Assembly (NCBI GenBank): GCA_023386645.1
Contig: JAEWJI010000059.1
Span: 1-59,709, forward strand
DNA: 59,709 nt
Direction: 5' to 3'
Source of the DNA: Pseudomonadota bacterium
GTDB taxonomy: Bacteria; Pseudomonadota; Alphaproteobacteria; Caulobacterales; Caulobacteraceae
Shown here: positions 8,480-16,997 of the stretch, piece after piece
Numbering within the stretch: position 1 is the first letter of the stretch
Layout of the letters: each line of letters starts with the position of its first letter
Translations under genes and position numbers: made by a program
The notes under the pieces: generated by a model
What the model was told of the DNA's origin: nothing
Seen by the model: the letters and a program-made list of their open reading frames with translations, nothing else
Databases searched by the model: none

Positions 8480-8941
8480 CGTACCTTTGACTTCACCCCC
8501 CTCTATCGCTCCGCCGTCGGCTTCGACCGGATGGCCAATCTGCTCGAGATGGCGGCGCGCACCAGCCAGGAAAACGGCTGGCCGCCCTACAACATCGAGA
8601 CCACGGGCGAGAACGCCTATCGCATCGAGATCGCCGTCGCCGGCTTCACGCCCGACGAGCTGAACATCGAGGTGAAGGAGAACCTGCTGACCGTCACCGG
8701 CCGCAAGACCGCCAATGACGACAGCCAGCAACGCACCTACCTGCATCGCGGCCTGGCCGAGCGCGACTTCGAGCGTCGCTTCCAGCTGGCCGACTATGTG
8801 GTGGTGACGGACGCCAACCTGGTGAACGGCCTGCTGTCCATCAGCCTGAAGCGCGAACTGCCGGAGGCGCTGAAGCCGCGCCGCATCGAGATCGGCACGT
8901 CCAGCCAGCCGCTGATCGAAGGCAAGAAGTCCGCGGCGTAA
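8477..8941 (+). CDS. hsp20: Small heat-shock protein, Hsp20/IbpA family
   Basis: ATP-independent holdase that binds unfolding proteins in the cytosol. The 154-residue protein has the IbpA layout: N-terminal MRTFDFTPLYRSAVGFDRM, an alpha-crystallin domain from about residue 37 (PPYNIETTGENAYRIEIAVAGF), the ENLLTVTGRK strand, and the LVNGLLSISLKRELPE end of the domain with a short tail. The ATG at 8477 follows AGGAGG by 6 bases; the frame runs upstream without family support. The gene stands alone, with a sigma-32-like promoter, a leader hairpin and its own strong terminator. Confidence 0.95.
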   Translation: MRTFDFTPLYRSAVGFDRMANLLEMAARTSQENGWPPYNIETTGENAYRIEIAVAGFTPDELNIEVKENLLTVTGRKTANDDSQQRTYLHRGLAERDFERRFQLADYVVVTDANLVNGLLSISLKRELPEALKPRRIEIGTSSQPLIEGKKSAA

Positions 8942-8966
8942 GCCATCGCGTCCCCACGACGAGACG

Positions 8967-8996
8967 AAGGGCGGCGCTTCGGCGTCGCCCTTTTTT
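8967..8996 (+). terminator. Rho-independent terminator of hsp20
   Basis: AAGGGCG (8967-8973) pairs with CGCCCTT around a GCGC-TTCG-GCGT inner stem and tetraloop, followed by six T (8991-8996). This is one of the clearest terminators in the window. Confidence 0.92.
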
Positions 8997-9004
8997 CGTA
9001 GGCG

Positions 9005-10255
9005 TCAGGCCGCTTCGGCCTGCTCGACCCCGGTGGCGCGGTCGAACCGGGCGCCCGCGACACTCGCGCCCTCCAGCACGGCGTCGGTGAGCTCCGCGCC
9101 CGAGAGGTCCGCGCGGTCCAGCGCGGCGCGCGTCAGGTCGGCGCCGGTCAGCTGGGCGTAGCGCATCTTCGTGTCGATCAAGCTGGCCGGCAGGCTGCGG
9201 CCGCCGCCGAGCGGCAGGGGGCCCATCTGGGCGCCGCGCAGGATGGCCTTGCTCAGGTTGGCGCCGCCCATCCGTGCGCCGCGCAGGTCCGCGCCGGACA
9301 GATCGACGCCGCGCATGTCCGCCTTCTCCAGGTTCGCGCCCTGAAGGAAGAGGCCCTTGAGGTCCAGCCCCACCAGGCATGCCCCCCGCGCGCTGAGCGC
9401 CGGCAGCTTCAGCCCCCTCAGCCGCCCAGCGAGCGGGCGGAGGTCCTCGCCGTCGAACACGGCGGGCTCGCCGAACACGCCGCCGCTCTCGGCCCAGGCG
9501 TTGGCGTCCAGGGCCTTGTCCACCAGGCTGTCGGCCTTGGCGATCGCCGCCTCCGACACATCGCCCAGGCAGTCGGTCATGTCGGTTTTGTCCAGGCGCG
9601 CGGTCTGCATGGCGACGCCCCGGACCACCGCCCCGATCAGCCGGGCGCCCGCCAGGTTTGCGCCGCGCACCTGGGCGCCTTCCATGTTGCAACCGGACAG
9701 GTCCGCGTCCTTCAGATTCGCCCCGGTCAGACAGGCCCCGACCATCGAACAGTCGGTGAAGTCCGCCTTGTGGGCGCTGACCCCGTCGAAACGTGAGCCG
9801 TCCAGGGTCGCCCCGGAGAACTGGGCCCCGTCGGCCTGGCCGCCCCGGGTCTCGTGCCGCATGGCGGCCAGGCCCTTGGTCTCGTGGGGGACGGCGATGA
9901 CGCCCTCGCGGAAGTCCGCCTGGGTCAGGTCGGCTCCGGCCAGGTTCGCTCCCTGGAGGCAGGCGCCCCGGATATCCGCTCTTCGCAGGTTGGCGCCGGC
10001 CATGTCCGCGCCGCGCAGGTCGCAGCCGAACAGCACCGCCCGCTCCAGCCGGGCGCCGGCCATCTTGCAGCCCTCCAGGGACGATCCGGTGAAATCCGCG
10101 TCGTCCAGCAGCAGGCCTTCGAGGTTCAGCCCGCTGAGATCGACGAACTTCAGGACCAGTCGACGGCCCCCGGCCTTGCCCTCGGCCAGGCGGGCGTGGG
10201 CGATGGCGAAGAGGCTCAGATCCCCCTGGCTAAGTCGGCGGCGGGCGATCGTCAT
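9005..10255 (-). CDS. Pentapeptide-repeat protein, second gene of a tandem pair
   Basis: A 416-residue protein made largely of A(D/N)LXX pentapeptide repeats, which fold as a right-handed quadrilateral beta helix. Layout: N-terminal cap with LSQGDLSLFAIAHARL and GGRRLVLKFVDLSG (about 8-42), repeats to about 215, a non-repeat hinge with WAESGG and FDGEDLRPL (about 236-257), then a second repeat array. It is paralogous to the upstream gene, which it overlaps by 4 bases (ATGA). No enzyme domain, signal peptide or TM segment is seen. Some pentapeptide proteins mimic DNA and bind gyrase; nothing here proves that role. Confidence 0.85.
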   Translation of the reverse strand: MTIARRRLSQGDLSLFAIAHARLAEGKAGGRRLVLKFVDLSGLNLEGLLLDDADFTGSSLEGCKMAGARLERAVLFGCDLRGADMAGANLRRADIRGACLQGANLAGADLTQADFREGVIAVPHETKGLAAMRHETRGGQADGAQFSGATLDGSRFDGVSAHKADFTDCSMVGACLTGANLKDADLSGCNMEGAQVRGANLAGARLIGAVVRGVAMQTARLDKTDMTDCLGDVSEAAIAKADSLVDKALDANAWAESGGVFGEPAVFDGEDLRPLAGRLRGLKLPALSARGACLVGLDLKGLFLQGANLEKADMRGVDLSGADLRGARMGGANLSKAILRGAQMGPLPLGGGRSLPASLIDTKMRYAQLTGADLTRAALDRADLSGAELTDAVLEGASVAGARFDRATGVEQAEAA

Positions 10256-11526
10256 CGGGCCATCTCCTCCGGGGCCAGGCCCCGCGCGCCGGTGAGCCCG
10301 GCGTCTGTGAAATCCGTGTGTTTGGTCTGGGCCCCATGCAGCAGGGCCCGGGCCAGGTCGGCGCGCGCGAAACAGGCGCGTCGCACGTCGGCCCCCGACA
10401 GGTCGGCCCCTCGCAGGCTGGCCCCCGTCAGGTCGGCGGGCATCAACCGATCCGCCGAGATCATCAGCGGCCCCAGCTGGGCCTCGCGCAGGTCCGCGCC
10501 GCCCAGGCGCGCCCTCGCCAGCCGCGCCCCGCGCAGGTCGGCGCGCCGCAGATTGGTGGAGCGCAGGTCCGCGTCCTCAAGATGCGCCCCCTGCAGCTGC
10601 ACCCCCTCCATGTTCAGGCCGTAGAAGACCGCGCCCCGCGCCGACAGGGCCGTCAGGTTCAGGCCGCCGATCGACTTCAGCGCGCGCAGGTCCACCCCGT
10701 CGAAGACCGACGGCTTGCCCTCGACCCCGCCGGTTTCGCACCAGGTCGCGTGTTCGTGCAGCATCTCGGCGGCGGGCAGTTTGTCGACCGGCGCCCCGCT
10801 GGGCCGGGTGTCGGTCAGGGCGCCGTCCAGATTCGCCCCGTCCGTCCGCCACATGGCGGCCTTGACCCCCACCAGCACGGCGTCGCGCAGATCCGCCCCG
10901 GTCAGGTCGGCGCCCGACAGGTCGGCGCCCGCCAGGTCAGCCCCCCGGAAGCTGGCGGACTTCAGATTGGCCCGGACCAGCTTGCAGTCCTTCATGATGG
11001 CGTCGGAGAAATCCGCTGACTGGGCCGAGACGCCGGATAGCCGCGATCGCTGGAGGTTCGCGCCGGCCAGGCAGGCGCCCTGCGCCTGGGTGTCGTGCCG
11101 GCTCTGGGATTCGACGATGCGGAAGCCGTCCCTGCGATTGGCGGCCGCGACCACGCCTTCGCGCAGGTCGGCCTCGAACAGGTCCGCGCCGGTCAGGTCC
11201 GCCCCGCGCAGGCAGGCGCCGCGCAGGTCGGCGCGCCGCAGACTGGCCTCGCACAGGATCGCGTCCTGCATGTCCGCGCCGAAGAAGTTGGCGTTATCGA
11301 GCTTGGCGCCCGACAGATCGCAGCCGATCAGGCAGGCGGCGGCGAAATCGGCGTCGGCGAGGTTGCGGCCCTTGAGCGTCAGGCCCGACAGGTCCAGCCA
11401 GGCGAAGACGGCGCGCGCACCGCCGGGACGCGCCTGCCACAGGCGGTCGTGACGCACGCAGATGGCGTCCAGCTCATCTTGGCTGAGCCGCCTCCTGACG
11501 ATGGCGGCCTCGAGGGTTCCCGACAT
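10252..11526 (-). CDS. Pentapeptide-repeat protein, first gene of a tandem pair
   Basis: A 424-residue pentapeptide-repeat protein with the same layout as its neighbour: cap with RRRLSQDELDAICVRHDRLW and GGARAVFAWLDLSG, array one, a hinge containing MLHEHATWCETGG and FDGVDLRALKS, and array two ending near DFTDAGLTGARGL. Both proteins share the landmarks LREGV after the first array segment and GVSAxxADFxD further on, so the pair arose by gene duplication. The stop overlaps the start of the next gene. Function unknown; cytoplasmic by absence of export signals. Confidence 0.85.
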   Translation of the reverse strand: MSGTLEAAIVRRRLSQDELDAICVRHDRLWQARPGGARAVFAWLDLSGLTLKGRNLADADFAAACLIGCDLSGAKLDNANFFGADMQDAILCEASLRRADLRGACLRGADLTGADLFEADLREGVVAAANRRDGFRIVESQSRHDTQAQGACLAGANLQRSRLSGVSAQSADFSDAIMKDCKLVRANLKSASFRGADLAGADLSGADLTGADLRDAVLVGVKAAMWRTDGANLDGALTDTRPSGAPVDKLPAAEMLHEHATWCETGGVEGKPSVFDGVDLRALKSIGGLNLTALSARGAVFYGLNMEGVQLQGAHLEDADLRSTNLRRADLRGARLARARLGGADLREAQLGPLMISADRLMPADLTGASLRGADLSGADVRRACFARADLARALLHGAQTKHTDFTDAGLTGARGLAPEEMAR

Positions 11527-11586
11527 GCCGACAGTGTGAGCCGGCGCCGCTTAAGGAAGCTTTGCGGAAAACGCGATTCTCCGAGC

Positions 11587-12216
11587 CTAGCGGGTCAGCA
11601 ATCCCTGGGCGTCCAGGGCATCCGCCAGCTCGCCCGGCGCCGTCCAGAGCCGGGTATAGCCGGCCTCGCCAAGCCGCTTCAGCTCGGTGGCCAGGTCCGA
11701 CTTGGGCGAGGCGGCGAAGCGGGCGTCGAAGCCCTCGCCGTCGGCGCTGATCCGCACCATCGGCCGGCCGGTCTCGACCCGGTGCAGATAGCCCTCGTAG
11801 AGAACCGCCGCTTCGTCGGCCATCAGGCCGGTCTCGACCTCCAGCCCTGCCTTCCTGAGCCGATCCACGCCCCGGCCCGAGGCGAAGGGAGACGGGTCGA
11901 CCGCAGCGACGACCACCCGTCCAACCCCGGCCTCGGTCAGGAAGTGCGAGCACGACTTGCGCCCCGACGAGCGCGCGCCGCAGGGTTCCATGGTCACATA
12001 GGCCGTCGCGCCCTTAGCGGCCTTGCCCGCCGCTGGAACCGCCTGCTCCTCGGCATGAGGCCTCCCGCCCGGGGCGGTCGCCGCCTCGGAAACGATCTCG
12101 CCGTCCTTGACGATCACGCAGCCGACCGCGGGGTTCGGCCAGGTCTGGCCCATCCGCTCGACCGCCAGCTCGATGGCGCGGCCCATGAACCGCGCGTCGT
12201 CGGCGGCGGTGCTCAC
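11587..12216 (-). CDS. RibD-type cytidine/deoxycytidylate deaminase-fold protein lacking a full reductase domain
   Basis: A 209-residue protein with the zinc deaminase domain of RibD: MGQTWPNPAVGCVIVKDG, HAEEQA with the zinc-binding His and catalytic Glu, and a TMEPCGARSSGRKSC region giving the two zinc cysteines. It continues with DPSPFASGRGVDRLRKAGLEVETG as in RibD, but only about 60 residues remain where the reductase domain (over 200 residues) should be. It may therefore act as a stand-alone pyrimidine deaminase. The GTG at 12216 overlaps the gpmA stop (GTGA) and sits before ADDARFMGRAIELA, the normal RibD start. The frame is open upstream only inside gpmA. Confidence 0.75.
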   Translation of the reverse strand: MSTAADDARFMGRAIELAVERMGQTWPNPAVGCVIVKDGEIVSEAATAPGGRPHAEEQAVPAAGKAAKGATAYVTMEPCGARSSGRKSCSHFLTEAGVGRVVVAAVDPSPFASGRGVDRLRKAGLEVETGLMADEAAVLYEGYLHRVETGRPMVRISADGEGFDARFAASPKSDLATELKRLGEAGYTRLWTAPGELADALDAQGLLTR

Positions 12217-12935
12217 GCCGCATCTCCGATAGCCGGCAGGTCTGTGGCTCGCTGGGCGTCCAGGTAGCGCGCGGCGGTGGGGCGGAGGTCCGTGTCCAGT
12301 TCGATCTCCAGCGGATTGCCGGTCGGGATCTCGACGCCGACGATCTGGTCGTCGGGAACCTGGAACAGGTGCTTCACGATGGCGCGCAGGGAGTTGCCGT
12401 GGGCGGCGATCAGGACGTCGTCGCCGGCCTTCAGTCGGGGCGCGATCTCGGCCTCCCAATAGGGCAGGACTCGGTCCAGGGTGGTCTTCAGGCTCTCGGT
12501 GTCGGGGATAGGCTGGCCGGCGTAGCGGGCGTCCGACGCGAAATCCCATTCGCCGCCGGGGGCGAGCGGCGGCGGCGGGATGTCGTAGCTGCGCCGCCAG
12601 ATCAGGACCTGATCCTCGCCGTGCTTCTGGGCCGTCTCGGCCTTGTTCAGCCCCGTCAGCCCCCCGTAGTGGCGCTCGTTCAGCCGCCAGTCCTCGATCA
12701 CCGGCGTGTCGCGCAGTCCGGCCGTCTCCAGCGCCAGGGCCCCGGTGCGCTTCGCCCGCTTCAGCACCGAGGTGAACATCACGGCCGGGCGGAAGCCTGA
12801 GGCCGCGATCAGTTCGCCGCCCTTCCTGGCCTGGGCCTCGCCCTCGGCGGTCAGGTCGACGTCCACCCAGCCGGTGAAGCGGTTCTCCAGGTTCCACTGG
12901 CTCTGGCCGTGACGCAGCAGGATCAGACGAGGCAT
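12213..12935 (-). CDS. gpmA: 2,3-bisphosphoglycerate-dependent phosphoglycerate mutase
   Basis: Glycolytic and gluconeogenic enzyme interconverting 3- and 2-phosphoglycerate. The 240-residue protein has the phosphohistidine motif LLRHGQSQWN (residues 6-15), RFTGWVDVDL, the substrate motif RLNERHYGGLTGLNKAE, and the second catalytic histidine in IAAHGNSLRAI. Length and motifs fit GpmA rather than the cofactor-independent GpmI. The ATG at 12935 is chosen since MPRLILLRHGQ is the family N-terminus; the frame continues upstream without support. The stop overlaps the downstream deaminase start. Confidence 0.95.
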   Translation of the reverse strand: MPRLILLRHGQSQWNLENRFTGWVDVDLTAEGEAQARKGGELIAASGFRPAVMFTSVLKRAKRTGALALETAGLRDTPVIEDWRLNERHYGGLTGLNKAETAQKHGEDQVLIWRRSYDIPPPPLAPGGEWDFASDARYAGQPIPDTESLKTTLDRVLPYWEAEIAPRLKAGDDVLIAAHGNSLRAIVKHLFQVPDDQIVGVEIPTGNPLEIELDTDLRPTAARYLDAQRATDLPAIGDAA

Positions 12936-13114
12936 GGGCGCTCCGGAAGTCGAGGGCCCGGGCCTATGCTTCGACCGCCGAGGGGTCAAGCTTGGGGACG
13001 GGCGGGAAGGGTCGCGCCGTCGACGCCGGATCAACGACTTGGCCGTTCGCGCGTTGTGAGCCCCGACCGTGGCCGGTATAGCCCGGCCCATATCCCCGTT
13101 CCTCAGGAAAACCG

Positions 13115-14614
13115 ATGCCGAAAGCCCGCCAGGACCTGAAGCCCAACACCTTCGACTACGAGACCCAGGCCCTGGTGAAGCCGACCGGCTTTCGCGAATA
13201 CGACGCCCGCTGGGTGCTGGAGAAGGAGATCAATCTTCTGGGCATCCAGTCGCTGGGCCTGGCGCTGGCGACCTATGTGCACGAGATCGGGGTCCAGCCC
13301 CGCATCGTCGTCGGTCACGACTTCCGGTCCTATTCGCTGAGCGTGAAACAGGCTCTGACCCTGGGACTGTTGGAAGGCGGGATGGAGGTGCTGGACATCG
13401 GCCTGGCGCTCTCGCCCATGGCCTATTTCGCCCAGTTCGACCTCAAGGCGCCCTGCGTCGCCATGGTCACAGCCTCGCACAACGAGAACGGCTGGACCGG
13501 GGTCAAGATGGGCGCCAAGCCGCCGATCACCTTCGGTCCCGACGAGATCGGACGGCTGAAGGAGATCGTGCTGGAAGGCCAGGGCGTGGCCCGGTCGGGC
13601 GGCCGGCTGGAGCGGATCGAGGGCTTCCGAGAGCGGTATCTGAAAGAGGTGGCCGGCAAGGTGAAGCTGAGCCGTCCGATCAAGGTGGTCGCCGCCTGCG
13701 GCAACGGCACGGCCGGCGCCTTCGCGCCGGAGGCGCTCCGCCGCATGGGCGCCGAGGTGATCGAGATGGACGCCGACCTCGATTGGACCTTCCCCAAATA
13801 CAATCCGAACCCGGAAGACCACGCCATGCTGGTCGAGATGGCCAAGGCGGTGAAGGAGACGGGCGCCGACCTGGCGCTGGGCTTCGACGGCGACGGCGAC
13901 CGCTGCGGGGTGGTGGACGACACCGGCGAGGAGATCTTCGCGGACAAGATCGGTCTGATGCTGGCCCGCGACCTGTCGGCCATCCATCCGAACGCGACCT
14001 TCGTCGTGGATGTGAAGTCGACCGGCCTCTACAAGACCGACGCGGTGCTGAAGGCCAACGGCGCCGAGACCGTCTACTGGAAGACGGGCCACTCCTACAT
14101 CAAGCGCAAGACCGCCGAGCTGGGGGCATTGGCGGGGTTCGAGAAGTCGGGCCACTTCTTCATGGCCGGCGACATCGGCCGGGGATACGACGACGGCGTC
14201 GTGGCCGCCGCCGCCGTGCTCCAGATGATGGACCGCAATCCGGGCAAGCGCCTCAGCGAGCTCAAGGCCGCCCTGCCGGACGCCTGGACCTCGCTGACCA
14301 TGTCGCCACACTGCGACGACGAGCTGAAGTACGAGGTGCTGGAGCGGATCGTCGCCGAATACCAGACCCTGGCCGACCAGGGCGGTTCGATCCTGGGCCG
14401 CAGGATCGTGGAGGCCATCACCGTCAACGGAGTGCGAGTGCACCTGGAGGACGGCTCCTGGGTGCTGGTCCGTGCCTCCTCCAACAAGCCGGAGCTGGTG
14501 GTCGTGGTCGAGAGCATGCGGTCCGAGGACGACATGCGCGCCCTGTTCCGCGACGAAGTGAAGCCGCGCCTGGCGAAGTACGCCGAGATCGGGGCGTACA
14601 ACCAGGAGATTTGA
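13115..14614 (+). CDS. Phosphomannomutase/phosphoglucomutase
   Basis: Interconverts hexose 6-phosphates and 1-phosphates in the cytosol, feeding GDP-mannose or UDP-glucose synthesis. The 499-residue alpha-D-phosphohexomutase has the phosphoserine loop VTASHNENGWTGVK around residue 120, the magnesium loop LGFDGDGDRCGV around residue 255, the sugar-binding segment FEKSGHFF, and the C-terminal RASSNKPELVV phosphate-binding motif. It resembles the AlgC/ManB type that uses both glucose and mannose. It could supply glucose-1-phosphate to GalU. A 358-base gap with a repeat follows. Confidence 0.92.
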   Translation: MPKARQDLKPNTFDYETQALVKPTGFREYDARWVLEKEINLLGIQSLGLALATYVHEIGVQPRIVVGHDFRSYSLSVKQALTLGLLEGGMEVLDIGLALSPMAYFAQFDLKAPCVAMVTASHNENGWTGVKMGAKPPITFGPDEIGRLKEIVLEGQGVARSGGRLERIEGFRERYLKEVAGKVKLSRPIKVVAACGNGTAGAFAPEALRRMGAEVIEMDADLDWTFPKYNPNPEDHAMLVEMAKAVKETGADLALGFDGDGDRCGVVDDTGEEIFADKIGLMLARDLSAIHPNATFVVDVKSTGLYKTDAVLKANGAETVYWKTGHSYIKRKTAELGALAGFEKSGHFFMAGDIGRGYDDGVVAAAAVLQMMDRNPGKRLSELKAALPDAWTSLTMSPHCDDELKYEVLERIVAEYQTLADQGGSILGRRIVEAITVNGVRVHLEDGSWVLVRASSNKPELVVVVESMRSEDDMRALFRDEVKPRLAKYAEIGAYNQEI

Positions 14615-14621
14615 GACGCCT

Positions 14622-14742
14622 CCTCCTCCCTATGCCGCAGGCATGGGGAGGTGGATCGGCGGCGGCAGCCGACGAGACGGAGGGGCCTTTCCTTCGTGTC
14701 CCCAGAGCCCCTCCACCGCATCCCCATCCGAGATGGGGAGGA
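14622..14742. repeat. Intergenic repeat, copy A
   Basis: A block of nested inverted repeats after the phosphohexomutase gene. The core pieces CTCCTCCCTAT, ATGGGGAGGTGG and AGCCCCTCCACCGC recur in the same order in the reverse complement of the block at 40528-40687. The outer arms are near-complementary (CCTCC and GGGGAGG types). This looks like a non-coding mobile or REP-like element. No reading frame in it is convincing. Confidence 0.6.
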
Positions 14743-14875
14743 TAAAGCTCCTCACGGCATCGTGAGCGAACGGCCACGCTTCCCGAAGTGCGCATCCACA
14801 GGCTCATCCCCTGCCATACGCGTGATTCGATCACAATTCCGACGTCAAGTCCGTTGACGGGCCGTTCACCATCTG

Positions 14876-14923
14876 CGCCCCATATGTGGGCGGGTAGCTG
14901 AGCGAGACCACAAGATCGTGTGT
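14876..14923 (+). promoter_or_regulatory. Pair of NrdR-box-like sites upstream of nrdA
   Basis: Two imperfect palindromes, CCCCATATGTGG (centre 14883.5) and CACAAGATCGTGTG (centre 14915.5), lie 32 bases apart. That is three helical turns, the usual spacing of tandem NrdR boxes before ribonucleotide reductase genes. They start about 97 bases before the nrdA ATG. The match to the NrdR consensus is partial. Confidence 0.5.
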
Positions 14924-14972
14924 CACGCTCGGCGGGCATCATCGACGATCAGTTCAGGACGAGTGACGGCAA

Positions 14973-16856
14973 ATGGCTGGCGGTGAAGCGTTGAAGACCT
15001 TGGACATCTTGGCGCAGGACGCGGTTTCGACCACGCCCCGGCCCCAGCTTTCGGTGGTGCGGTCGATCCAGTTGGATCGGTCGCGCGACGCGCTCCTGAC
15101 CGACTTCGGCAAGAAGACGCTGGAGGACCGCTATCTGCTTAAGGGCGAGAGCTACCAGGACATGTTCGCCCGGGTGGCCACCGCCTATTCGGACGACGCC
15201 GACCATGCCCAGCGCGTCTATGACTACATGAGCCGCCTGTGGTTCATGCCGGCGACCCCGGTGCTGTCCAACGGCGGCGCGGATCGCGGCCTGCCGATCA
15301 GCTGCTTCCTGAACTCGGTCGCCGACAGCCTGGACGGCATCCAGTCGGTTTGGAACGAGAACGTGGCCCTGGCGTCCAACGGCGGGGGCATCGGCACCTA
15401 CTGGGGCGGCGTTCGCTCCATCGGCGAGAAGGTCAAGGGCGCGGGCCAGACCTCGGGCATCATCCCCTTCATCCGGGTGATGGATTCGCTGACCCTGGCG
15501 ATATCGCAGGGCTCGCTGCGTCGCGGCTCGGCCGCCGTCTATCTCGATGTTCACCATCCGGAGATCGAGGAGTTCCTCGAGATCCGGAAGCCCTCGGGCG
15601 ACTTCAATCGCAAGTCCCTGAACCTGCACCACGGCATCAACATCACCGACGCCTTCATGGAGGCGGTGCGCGACGGCCGGACCTTCGACCTGCTGTCTCC
15701 CAAGGACGGCGAGGTGATGAAGACGGTCGACGCCCGCGCCCTGTGGCAGAAGATCCTGGAGATCCGTCTCCAGACCGGCGAGCCCTATCTGATCTTCTCC
15801 GACACGGTGAACCGGCAGATGCCGCAGCACCAGAAGGACCTGGGCCTGAAGGTCAAACAGTCCAACCTGTGCTCGGAGATCATGCTGCACACCGGGCCGG
15901 ACCACCTGGGCGTGGACCGGACCGCCGTCTGCTGCCTGTCGTCGGTCAACGCCGAGACCTTCCTGGAGTGGCGCGAGGAGCCGCGCTTCATCGAGGACGT
16001 GATGCGCTTCCTGGACAACGTCCTGGAGGACTTCATCCGGCGCGCCCCGCCGTCGATGTCTGCCGCCATATATTCCGCCAAGCGCGAGCGGTCGGTGGGC
16101 CTGGGCCTGATGGGCTTCCACTCCTTCCTGCAGTCGCAGGGCGTGGCCTTTGAATCGGCCATGGCCAAGAGCTGGAACATGCGTCTGTTCAAGCACCTTC
16201 GCCGCGAGGCCGACAAGGCCAGCCGCCTGCTGGCCGAGGAGAAGGGTCCGTGCGAGGACGCCGCCGAGCGCGGCGTCATGGAGCGGTTCAGCCACAAGCT
16301 GGCCATCGCCCCCACCGCCTCGATCTCGATCATCTGCGGCGGGACCAGCGCCGGCATCGAGCCGATCCCGGCCAACATCTACACCCACAAGACCCTGTCG
16401 GGCTCGTTCGCGGTCAAGAACCCCTATCTGGAGGAGTTGCTCGAGGCGAAGGGTCTGAACACCGAGGCCACCTGGCTGTCGATCCTGGAGCACGAGGGGT
16501 CGGTCCAGCATCTGGAAGCCCTGACCGACGACGAGAAGGCGATCTTCAAGACCGCCTTCGAGCTGGACCAGCGTTGGGTGGTCGAACTGGCCGCCGACCG
16601 CTCGGCCGACATCTGTCAGGCCCAGTCGATCAACGTCTTCCTGCCCGGCGACGTCGACAAATGGGATCTGCACATGCTGCACTGGGCGGCGTGGGAGCGG
16701 GGCGTGAAGTCGCTCTACTACCTGCGCTCCAAGTCGGTGCAGCGGGCCGCCTTCGCCGGGGCCGAGGACAAGGCCGAGACCGAGGTCGATCCGAACCAGC
16801 CGGACCTCTTCTCGGCCGCGCGCACCGATTACGACGAGTGCCTGGCCTGCCAGTAA
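14973..16856 (+). CDS. nrdA: Ribonucleoside-diphosphate reductase alpha subunit (class I), no ATP cone
   Basis: Large subunit that reduces ribonucleotides to deoxyribonucleotides. At 627 residues it is shorter than E. coli NrdA (about 760) and lacks an N-terminal ATP cone, so the usual overall-activity site is missing here. Seen: active-site Cys111 (PISCFLNS), specificity-loop region NGGGIGTYWGG, the catalytic NLCSEI and CCLSSVN, PTASISIICG, radical-transfer tyrosines in SLYYLRS, and the C-terminal redox pair in ECLACQ. No nrdB lies beside it, so the radical-generating beta subunit must be encoded elsewhere. Paired NrdR-like boxes precede it. Confidence 0.95.
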   Translation: MAGGEALKTLDILAQDAVSTTPRPQLSVVRSIQLDRSRDALLTDFGKKTLEDRYLLKGESYQDMFARVATAYSDDADHAQRVYDYMSRLWFMPATPVLSNGGADRGLPISCFLNSVADSLDGIQSVWNENVALASNGGGIGTYWGGVRSIGEKVKGAGQTSGIIPFIRVMDSLTLAISQGSLRRGSAAVYLDVHHPEIEEFLEIRKPSGDFNRKSLNLHHGINITDAFMEAVRDGRTFDLLSPKDGEVMKTVDARALWQKILEIRLQTGEPYLIFSDTVNRQMPQHQKDLGLKVKQSNLCSEIMLHTGPDHLGVDRTAVCCLSSVNAETFLEWREEPRFIEDVMRFLDNVLEDFIRRAPPSMSAAIYSAKRERSVGLGLMGFHSFLQSQGVAFESAMAKSWNMRLFKHLRREADKASRLLAEEKGPCEDAAERGVMERFSHKLAIAPTASISIICGGTSAGIEPIPANIYTHKTLSGSFAVKNPYLEELLEAKGLNTEATWLSILEHEGSVQHLEALTDDEKAIFKTAFELDQRWVVELAADRSADICQAQSINVFLPGDVDKWDLHMLHWAAWERGVKSLYYLRSKSVQRAAFAGAEDKAETEVDPNQPDLFSAARTDYDECLACQ

Positions 16857-16997
16857 CCACGTTGGGGCCGGGCGGCCCGGAACCGGCCGGTCAAGCGCGG
16901 CGTTGGCGTGTCGGAATCGTGTTCTGAACGAGTCGCTTGGCGGACCCACGGCTTTTCTGGCAGGGTGGTTCCGTTAACGGCTTGAGGGGAGCCGCTG

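Noticed and set aside
9005..11526. Pentapeptide arrays as a DNA tandem repeat or CRISPR
   Set aside because: The periodicity is 15 bases and follows codons; no identical repeats with spacers.
13069..14745. Long arginine/glycine-rich reading frames in the shadow of the phosphohexomutase, and similar long frames opposite other genes
   Set aside because: They follow from high GC at third positions; composition is Arg/Gly/Pro-rich and without family motifs, and a real gene covers each one.
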